Source of the DNA: Thermoleophilia bacterium
Lineage (GTDB): Bacteria > Actinomycetota > Thermoleophilia > Gaiellales > Gaiellaceae
Length of the DNA stretch: 6,641 nucleotides
Assembly (NCBI GenBank): GCA_025933895.1
Contig: JAICZB010000142.1
Coordinates: 1 to 6,641 of the forward strand
Direction of reading: 5' to 3'
In this document: piece by piece, positions 1-4,770 of the stretch
Layout of the letters: every line of letters starts with the position of its first letter
Position numbering within the stretch: position 1 is the stretch's first letter
Program-made: the position numbers and the translations under genes
The notes under the pieces: model-generated
Told to the model about the DNA's origin: nothing
Database searches by the model: none
What the model saw: only the letters and a program-made list of their open reading frames with translations

Positions 1-696
1 CGCGACGAAGAGATTGGCCGGCCGGGCGTAGAGCTCCTGCGGCGTGTCGACCTGCTGGATCCGTCCGTCGCGCATGACCGCGACGCGCTGCCCCAGCGTC
101 ATCGCCTCGATCTGGTCGTGCGTGACGTAGATGGTCGTCGTAGCCAGCCGGCCGTGAAGCGCAGCGAGCTGGGCGCGCATGCCGACGCGGAGCTTCGCGT
201 CGAGGTTCGAGAGCGGCTCGTCCATCAGGAAGGCCTTGGGCTCGCGCACGATCGCGCGGCCCATCGCCACCCGTTGCCGCTGACCGCCCGAGAGCGCGGC
301 GGGACGGCGATCGAGCAGCTGGTCGAGGCCGAGGAGTTGCGCCGCACGCGAGACCCGCTCGGCGATCTCGCGCTTCGGGGTCTTGCGCACCTTCAGCCCG
401 TAGCCGAGGTTCTGGCGCACGGTCATGTGCGGATAGAGCGCATAGCTCTGGAAGACCATGGCGATGTCGCGAGAGCGCGGCGGCAGCTCGGTCACGTCCC
501 GCCCGCCGATGGCGATCGTCCCCGACGTCACCTCTTCGAGGCCGGCGATCATGCGCAGCAGCGTCGACTTGCCGCAGCCCGACGGCCCCACGAGGACGAG
601 GAACTCGCCGCTGCCGATCGTGAGCGAGACGCCGTCGACGGCGACCACCCCGCCGGAGAAGACCTTGCTGACGTTGTCGAGGACGATCTCTGCCAC
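1..696 (-). CDS. Sugar ABC transporter ATP-binding protein, CUT1 MalK/UgpC type (partial, C-terminus beyond window)
   Basis: This is the cytoplasmic ATPase that powers a CUT1-class sugar importer. The 232 visible residues form a complete nucleotide-binding domain: Walker A GPSGCGKST at 37-45, Q-loop Q83 in VFQSYALYPHM, signature LSGGQRQR at 135-142, Walker B FLMDEP at 156-161, D-loop SNLD at 163-166 and switch histidine H193 in THDQIEAMT. The window edge cuts it just after the usual QxxTPxELYxxPxNxFVA segment, so the C-terminal regulatory (TOBE/MalK) domain of ~130 residues is missing from view. The start is GTG at 694-696, giving VAEIVLDNVSK, the normal N-terminus of the family. No Shine-Dalgarno sequence precedes it, and the predicted promoter leaves only a ~10-nt leader. 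It is transcribed away from the regulator and the binding-protein/permease operon, which has no ATPase of its own, so it most likely serves those permeases. Such ATPases can be shared between importers. The substrate cannot be read from this subunit. Confidence 0.96.
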   Translation of the reverse strand, partial: MAEIVLDNVSKVFSGGVVAVDGVSLTIGSGEFLVLVGPSGCGKSTLLRMIAGLEEVTSGTIAIGGRDVTELPPRSRDIAMVFQSYALYPHMTVRQNLGYGLKVRKTPKREIAERVSRAAQLLGLDQLLDRRPAALSGGQRQRVAMGRAIVREPKAFLMDEPLSNLDAKLRVGMRAQLAALHGRLATTTIYVTHDQIEAMTLGQRVAVMRDGRIQQVDTPQELYARPANLFVA

Positions 697-712
697 GCGA
701 AAGGATCGTGGA

Positions 713-721
713 GTCTATACC
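713..721. promoter_or_regulatory. Candidate GntR/HutC operator over the ATPase -10 box
   Basis: GTCTATACC fits the HutC-subfamily core GT-M-TA-K-AC (GT CTAT AC). It matches 8 of 9 positions of the DasR/NagR dre core GTCTAGACC. It covers the minus-strand -10 hexamer (714-719), so a bound regulator would block the ATPase promoter. The encoded HutC-type regulator starts about 100 bp away. The consensus is recalled from the literature, and the site is short enough that chance cannot be excluded. Confidence 0.45.
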
Positions 722-742
722 GCATCCGGCGGCAGAAGGCAA
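714..742 (-). promoter_or_regulatory. Predicted sigma70-like promoter of the ABC ATPase gene
   Basis: On the minus strand, TTGCCT (737-742, -35) and TATAGA (714-719, -10) are separated by exactly 17 bp. The -10 box ends 17 nt before the GTG start, so the transcript would have a very short leader of about 10 nt. The -35 box lies 5 bp from the -35 box of the regulator promoter on the other strand. This is read from sequence only; no transcription start is known. Confidence 0.6.
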
Positions 743-747
743 TGGCA

Positions 748-776
748 TTGACCACTTCGCCGACTGCCTCTATAGT
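748..776 (+). promoter_or_regulatory. Predicted sigma70-like promoter of the GntR regulator
   Basis: TTGACC (748-753) and TATAGT (771-776) are separated by exactly 17 bp, close to the sigma70 consensus. The expected transcription start is near 783. That falls just before the ATG at 787 and about 30 nt before the ATG at 814. This affects the choice of regulator start. The AATGGCATT at 741-749, shared with the divergent -35 region, is symmetric around its centre. Confidence 0.6.
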
Positions 777-813
777 CGCCTGCACGATGGAGGTAATCGG
801 AGCCCACCCGAAG

Positions 814-1509
814 ATGACGAAGCAGAGCGCGGCGCGGCAGCAGGTGCTCGAGCTCATCGAGCGGCTCGGCGTCGGGACCGCGATTCCCTCCGAGCGGCAG
901 CTCAGCGTGGATCTCGGCGTCTCGCGCCTGACCGTCCGCGCCGCGCTCGACGACCTCGCCCGCGAGGGGTATCTCGTGCGCCGGCGCGGAAGCGGCACGT
1001 ACGTCCAGCACCCGAAGATCGCGCAGCAGCTCACCATGACCTCGTTCAGCGAGGACATGCGCCGGCGCGGAATGGCTGCCAGCAGCAAGACGCTCTCCCT
1101 GACGCGCCAGCTCGCGGGTCCCCGGCTCGGCCGCTTCCTCAATGTCTCTCCCGGACAGGAAATCGTCGTCGTCAAGCGGCTCCGGCTCGCCGACGGCGTC
1201 TCGATGGCGATCGAGACGCTCCACATCCCGGCCGACGTCGTGCCGGGCGTCGGGGCACGGGATCTCGAGGGCTCGTTCTACGAGCTCCTGCGCACGCGGT
1301 ACGGGATCGAGATCGCGACGGCCACCCAGACGATCGAGCCGACGGTGACGAACGAGGAGGAGTCGGAGGCGCTCGGCGTCCCTCTCCACTCGCCCGCCTT
1401 CCTCTTCGAGCGCACGAGCCGCGACGAGAGCGGCCGGACCCTCGAGTTCGTCCATTCGATCTACCGCGGCGACCGCTACCAGATCGTCTCCGAACTGACG
1501 CCGTCTTAG
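814..1509 (+). CDS. GntR-family regulator, HutC subfamily (wHTH plus UTRA domain)
   Basis: This is a transcription factor that probably represses the flanking sugar-uptake genes and is released by a small effector, most likely a phosphorylated sugar. With the ATG at 814 it has 231 residues. The winged helix-turn-helix spans about 8-66, with the family hallmarks IPSERQLS (24-31), LGVSRLTVRAAL (34-45), LAREGYL (48-54) and the wing RRRGSGTYV (56-64). A UTRA effector domain follows from about 75 to the end. It opens with TSFSEDMRRRG and contains VVVKRLRLADGVSMAIET, typical of NagR/DasR/HutC-like proteins. Start choice: ATG 814 has GGAG at 799-802 and about a 30-nt leader from the predicted promoter. 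An in-frame ATG at 787 would add 9 residues and would be almost leaderless. The frame is open far upstream, but that part is antisense to the ATPase gene and unlike any regulator. Dre-like sites in front of both transcription units make this protein their likely regulator. The exact effector is inferred, not shown. Confidence 0.92.
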   Translation: MTKQSAARQQVLELIERLGVGTAIPSERQLSVDLGVSRLTVRAALDDLAREGYLVRRRGSGTYVQHPKIAQQLTMTSFSEDMRRRGMAASSKTLSLTRQLAGPRLGRFLNVSPGQEIVVVKRLRLADGVSMAIETLHIPADVVPGVGARDLEGSFYELLRTRYGIEIATATQTIEPTVTNEEESEALGVPLHSPAFLFERTSRDESGRTLEFVHSIYRGDRYQIVSELTPS

Positions 1510-1528
1510 CTTCTCCCGCCACCGGACC

Positions 1529-1557
1529 TTGACAAGAGTGGTCTGGTGTGGGAGATT
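1529..1557 (+). promoter_or_regulatory. Predicted promoter of the binding-protein/permease/hydrolase operon
   Basis: A perfect -35 hexamer TTGACA (1529-1534) is followed after 17 bp by GAGATT (1552-1557). That is a weak -10 which keeps only A2, A4 and T6. The start codon of the binding protein is about 110 bp further on. A weak -10 with an operator half-site in the spacer would suit a regulated promoter. The -10 assignment is the uncertain part. Confidence 0.45.
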
Positions 1558-1587
1558 CCGCGCGTGGCCGATTGGTACAGACCACTC
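1536..1587. promoter_or_regulatory. Paired operator half-sites: perfect 10-bp inverted repeat, 32-bp gap
   Basis: GAGTGGTCTG (1536-1545) is repeated exactly, inverted, as CAGACCACTC (1578-1587). The left arm lies in the promoter spacer and the right arm lies downstream of the predicted transcription start. Both arms contain AGTGGTCT/AGACCACT, the half-site of the DasR/NagR dre consensus. The arms can also pair as a long-loop hairpin. The promoter position and operator similarity favour protein binding. Confidence 0.55.
1571..1586. promoter_or_regulatory. DasR/NagR-like dre operator
   Basis: ATTGGTACAGACCACT resembles the dre consensus A(C/T)TGGTCTAGACCA(C/G)T, differing only at the two bases left of the AGACC half. 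It would lie some 10-25 bp downstream of the predicted start of transcription, a classical repressor position. The HutC-type regulator encoded immediately upstream is the natural candidate to bind it. The consensus is from memory and binding is not demonstrated. Confidence 0.55.
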
Positions 1588-1660
1588 GACGCACCGGTGG
1601 ACGTCCCGTGTCTCCCGGCCACAGACGTTCCGGACACACCGCTCGCGCGTCGACGCATCG

Positions 1661-1666
1661 AGGGAG
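1661..1666 (+). promoter_or_regulatory. Strong ribosome binding site fixing the binding-protein start
   Basis: AGGGAG lies 7 nt before ATG 1674. It is the clearest Shine-Dalgarno sequence in the window. It decides against starts further upstream in the same open frame (for example GTG at 1548), which would prepend 42 residues ahead of the signal peptide. A strong site fits the need for excess binding protein over permeases. Confidence 0.8.
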
Positions 1667-1673
1667 ATTTGGC

Positions 1674-2939
1674 ATGAGATACCGGGTACTCGCGGTGGTC
1701 GCCGCCGCGGTCGCGCTCTCGGTCGTCGTCGCGACGGCCACGGCGAGCAGCAAGAAGGCGACGGCACACACACTCACCGTCTGGCTTCAGGTGGATGCGC
1801 AGAACGGTTGGCCGGACATCGTCGCGGCCACGAACTCCGCGTTCGAGAAGGCGCATCCGGGCTGGAACGTCGACGTCCAGTACCAGCAGTGGACGACCCA
1901 CCTACAGAAGTTCGACGCGACGATCGCCGGCAGCGACACGCCCGACGTCATCGAGATGGGCAACACCGAGATGACGAAGTACATGGCCGCCGGCGCGTTC
2001 ACGAACCTCACGTCGAGCCAGTCGCAATTCGCCAACTCCAAGAAGTGGCTCAGCGGCATGAGGGCGTGGGGGACGTACAAGGGCAAGCTGTTCGGCGTTC
2101 CGTACTACGCCGGCTCACGCGTCATCACGTACCGGAGCGACCTGTTCAAGAAGGCCGGCTTCAAGAAGCCGCCCAAGAGCCTCAACCAGTTCCAGAGCGA
2201 GCTCGTCAAGGTCGGAAAGATGAAGAAGCGCGTCAAGGGCTTTTCACCGCTCTACGTCGGCGGTGAGGACTGGTATACGGCGCTCGGATTCGTCTTCGAC
2301 TATGGCGGCTCGATCGCGACGTTCTCGCACGGCAAGTGGCACGGGACGCTCGACTCGAAGAAGTCGCTCGCAGGGCTGAAGCGGTTCAAGGCCTTCTTCA
2401 AGGCGACGCAGTCGAAGAGAACGGCGACGCTGGACGCCAGCGGCCTCGGCGCCGGCAACCCGTTCCCGTACGACGTCTTCAAGCAGGGCCGGACGGCCGC
2501 GAACTATGGGCCGGCCTGGTACACGTGCTGCACCGGCAAGAAGTACACGAAGGTGACCCAGCAGTTCGTGATGCCGAGCCACGTCAAGGGCAAGGCGATT
2601 CCGGGCTTCCTCGGCGGCTCGGACCTCGCGGTCCCGGCGCAGAGCAGCTCGAAGTCGCAGGCGATCGACTGGATCGCCGACTTCACCGGCACGGCGAGCG
2701 AAAAGGCACTCGAGCAGAAGGGGAACATCCCGAACGCGACCAACCTGCTCGGCAACAGTGTCAACGAGCGGGCCGCCTCCCGCAGCTGGTTCGTGCCACA
2801 GGCGACGCACTGGGTCGACGTCGAGAACGGCAACATCATCAAGACGATGCTCGGGCAGCTCCTCACCGGCCAGCTGTCGGTGAAGCAGGCCGCGCGGGCG
2901 GCGAGCCAGAACATCGCTCAAACCCTGAACGGACCGTAG
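1674..2939 (+). CDS. Extracellular sugar-binding protein of ABC importer (SBP family 1)
   Basis: This 421-residue secreted protein captures the substrate outside the membrane and delivers it to the two permeases encoded downstream. The N-terminus MRYRVLAVVAAAVALSVVVA is a Sec signal peptide, with probable cleavage after the ATA near residues 22-24. The mature part begins with the family strand HTLTVWLQVD. It contains FEKAHPGWNVDVQY, DTPDVIEMGN (T-P-D, typical of family 1), KLFGVPYYAGSRVITYRSDLFKKAG and the C-terminal region around PGFLGGSDLAVPAQSS. Length is usual for MalE/UgpB-like proteins. There is no lipobox cysteine, so membrane anchoring by lipid is not predicted. A vicinal Cys pair occurs in WYTCCTGK. 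Lysine-rich patches (for example KKWLSG, KVGKMKKRVKG) are notable for such a GC-rich gene. Ligand specificity cannot be read from sequence. Context points to an amino sugar or muramic-acid-type sugar. Confidence 0.94.
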   Translation: MRYRVLAVVAAAVALSVVVATATASSKKATAHTLTVWLQVDAQNGWPDIVAATNSAFEKAHPGWNVDVQYQQWTTHLQKFDATIAGSDTPDVIEMGNTEMTKYMAAGAFTNLTSSQSQFANSKKWLSGMRAWGTYKGKLFGVPYYAGSRVITYRSDLFKKAGFKKPPKSLNQFQSELVKVGKMKKRVKGFSPLYVGGEDWYTALGFVFDYGGSIATFSHGKWHGTLDSKKSLAGLKRFKAFFKATQSKRTATLDASGLGAGNPFPYDVFKQGRTAANYGPAWYTCCTGKKYTKVTQQFVMPSHVKGKAIPGFLGGSDLAVPAQSSSKSQAIDWIADFTGTASEKALEQKGNIPNATNLLGNSVNERAASRSWFVPQATHWVDVENGNIIKTMLGQLLTGQLSVKQAARAASQNIAQTLNGP

Positions 2940-2980
2940 GCAGCTCCTGAGCGGGAGCGAGCCAACGCTCGATGCTGGAA

Positions 2981-3005
2981 GCGCCGGCGGCACAGCCGCC
3001 GGCGC
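2981..3005 (+). repeat. Perfect GC-rich hairpin between binding-protein and permease genes
   Basis: GCGCCGGCGGC (2981-2991) and GCCGCCGGCGC (2995-3005) form a perfect 11-bp stem with a 3-nt ACA loop, starting 41 nt after the binding-protein stop. A smaller stem precedes it (CGAGC 2958-2962 with GCTCG 2967-2971). No U-tract follows, so it is not a classical terminator. Its place matches the mRNA-stabilising or attenuating hairpins that keep binding protein in excess of permeases in operons such as mal. That role is inferred. Confidence 0.7.
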
Positions 3006-3042
3006 CCAGCTGAACGGCATTGGGCGCCTGGCCTCCCGCCGT

Positions 3043-3933
3043 GTGGCCGGCAGGAGTGTTCCGTACCTGCTCGTCGTCCCGGTCGCCGCCGTCATCGGGG
3101 CGATCCTCGGCTATCCCATGTACAGCCTCGTCAGGCTGTCGCTCCAGAAGTACGACCTCTTCGCCCTGATCGCGCACCACGGGACGTACGTCGGGCTGCA
3201 CAACTTCGGGAGCGTGCTGCACGACTCGATCTTCTGGCACACGCTGCTGCGCACCGTGGTCTTCACGGCAGCGAACGTCGGCCTGACGATGGTGCTCGGC
3301 ACCCTGATCGCACTGCTCCTGGTTCGGATCTCGACCTGGGTGCGGCTGCTCGTGACCGCGGGGCTCGTCCTCGTGTGGGCGATGCCGCCGGTCGTCGCCG
3401 TGCAGGTCTGGAGCTGGATGACGAACAGCGAGAACGGCGTGCTGAACTACCTCCTCGCTCAGCTCCATCTGGGCAACTTCTTCCAGCACGACTGGTACGC
3501 GACGCCCTTCTGGCAGCTGACCATGGTGACGACGCTGATCGTCTGGGAGGCGCTGCCGTTCGTCGCGATCACGCTCTACGCGGCGCTCTCGCAGGTGCCG
3601 CACGAGCTCGTCGAGGCCGCGGAGATCGACGGCGCACGCTCCTGGCGGGTCTTCAAGGACGTGACGATGCCCGTGATCACGCCGGTTCTGCTCATCCTGA
3701 CGAGCCTCTCGATCCTCTGGGACTTCGGCGTCTTCACGCAGCCGTTCCTGCTGATCGGCGCGGGCCACATCGTCCCGGGGAATTACCTCATGGGCATCTA
3801 CGTCTACGAGAAGGGCTATGCCGAGACGAACTTCGGGCTCGGTGCCGCGATCTCGCTCCTCATGCTCGTGATCGTCGCTGCGATGAGCGTCGTCTACGTG
3901 CGGAGGATGCTGCGGGTGGGTGAGGTGGAGTGA
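3043..3933 (+). CDS. Sugar ABC transporter permease, MalF/UgpA-like
   Basis: This is the first of two inner-membrane subunits forming the translocation pore of the CUT1 importer. From the GTG at 3043 it has 296 residues with about six hydrophobic segments. They include PYLLVVPVAAVIGAILGYPM near the N-terminus, LLVTAGLVLVWAMPPVVAV in the middle, and ISLLMLVIVAAMSVVYV near the end. The EAA loop that contacts the ATPase is present: E191-A192-A193 followed by G197 and ending TMP (208-210). The start is uncertain. GTG 3043 has no Shine-Dalgarno sequence and leaves only 6 residues before the first membrane segment, while family members usually have 15-30. The same frame is open upstream into the hairpin region but offers no ATG, GTG or TTG there. 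The end overlaps the second permease by 4 bp (GTGA), implying translational coupling. Confidence 0.93.
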   Translation: MAGRSVPYLLVVPVAAVIGAILGYPMYSLVRLSLQKYDLFALIAHHGTYVGLHNFGSVLHDSIFWHTLLRTVVFTAANVGLTMVLGTLIALLLVRISTWVRLLVTAGLVLVWAMPPVVAVQVWSWMTNSENGVLNYLLAQLHLGNFFQHDWYATPFWQLTMVTTLIVWEALPFVAITLYAALSQVPHELVEAAEIDGARSWRVFKDVTMPVITPVLLILTSLSILWDFGVFTQPFLLIGAGHIVPGNYLMGIYVYEKGYAETNFGLGAAISLLMLVIVAAMSVVYVRRMLRVGEVE

Positions 3934-4763
3934 ACCGCCGGCTCTCACGCAAGGTCGCCTGGGATGCGCTCGGCCTCGTCGTCTTCGCGGTGATGGTCTT
4001 CCCGGTCTTCTGGATGGTCTCGACGGCGTTCAAGAACGAGGACCAGATCAACAGCTTCAACCCGACCTGGCTCCCACTGCACCCGACGCTCGCCCACTTT
4101 CGGACCGCGCTTCATCGCCAGTACTTCTGGACGGACATCAAGAACACGCTGATCGTCGTCCTCGTCACGGTGGGGATCGCGGTCGTGCTCGCCTTCCTGG
4201 CTGCGCTCGCACTCGCGAAGTACCGCTTCACCGGGCGCAACCTCTTCATCGTGCTCATGATCGGAATCCAGATGCTCCCTCCGATCGGGCTCATCATCCC
4301 CCTCTACGTGCTGCTCGGCCGCTACGGCGAGGTGAACAAGCTGACCGGGGTGATCCTCGTCTACCTCACGTTCGCCCTACCGTTCTCGGTCTGGACGTTG
4401 CGCGGCTTCCTGATCGGCATTCCCAAGGAGCTCGAGGAGGCCGCGATGGTCGACGGATCGACCCGCATCGGCGCGTTCGTCCGCATCCTGTTGCCGCTCG
4501 TCGCGCCCGGTCTCGTCGCGACGTCGGTCTTCGCCTACATCACCGCGTGGAACGAGTACATCTTCGCGAGCATCATCCTGCACTCGAACTCGAAGCAGAC
4601 GATCACGCTCTGGCTGACGAACCTGCTCGGCGGCGGCCGCTCCATCGACTGGGGAGTCGTGATGGCGGCGTCGTCGCTGATCGCGATCCCCGTCGTGATC
4701 TTCTTCCTGCTCGTCCAGCGCCGGATCGCCTTCGGCTTGACGGCGGGAGCCGTGAAGGCGTGA
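3930..4763 (+). CDS. Sugar ABC transporter permease, MalG/UgpE-like
   Basis: This is the second pore subunit of the importer, with 277 residues and about six membrane segments. The N-terminal one is WDALGLVVFAVMVFPVFWMV, followed by the family motif STAFKNEDQI. The EAA loop reads E170-A171-A172-M-V-D-G176 and runs into ILLPL, as expected for CUT1 permeases. AWNEYIFASIIL near the C-terminus is the usual MalG-type signature. Start is GTG 3930, sharing bases with the stop codon of the preceding permease (GTGA overlap). The GGTGAGG at 3918-3924 can act as ribosome binding site. The stop lies 7 nt before the next gene, so the hydrolase/etherase gene is almost certainly on the same transcript. The sequence gives no direct substrate information. 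Confidence 0.95.
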   Translation: MNRRLSRKVAWDALGLVVFAVMVFPVFWMVSTAFKNEDQINSFNPTWLPLHPTLAHFRTALHRQYFWTDIKNTLIVVLVTVGIAVVLAFLAALALAKYRFTGRNLFIVLMIGIQMLPPIGLIIPLYVLLGRYGEVNKLTGVILVYLTFALPFSVWTLRGFLIGIPKELEEAAMVDGSTRIGAFVRILLPLVAPGLVATSVFAYITAWNEYIFASIILHSNSKQTITLWLTNLLGGGRSIDWGVVMAASSLIAIPVVIFFLLVQRRIAFGLTAGAVKA

Positions 4764-4770
4764 ACTGGTC

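Noticed and set aside
768..779. CTATAG palindrome at the regulator -10 as an autoregulatory operator
   Set aside because: The symmetry comes from the -10 hexamer itself and it lacks the GT-N4-AC core seen at 713-720.
118..813. N-terminal extension of the GntR regulator by ~230 residues
   Set aside because: The frame is open but antisense to the ABC ATPase gene. The extension resembles no domain and lies upstream of the predicted promoter.
1548..1673. Upstream start for the binding protein at GTG 1548
   Set aside because: It would add 42 Arg-rich residues before a good signal peptide and start inside the promoter/operator region. ATG 1674 has a strong AGGGAG site at the right distance.
2981..3005. 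Intrinsic terminator after the binding-protein gene
   Set aside because: The stem is strong but no run of T follows and the operon clearly continues in the same direction.
2972..3013. A 13-codon leader ORF starting ATG 2972
   Set aside because: It has no ribosome binding site and its Ala/Pro content is simply the translation of the GC hairpin.
2863..3948. A 361-codon minus-strand open frame over the first permease
   Set aside because: Its His/Arg/Asp/Glu-rich translation is the usual mirror image of a membrane-protein gene in high-GC DNA.
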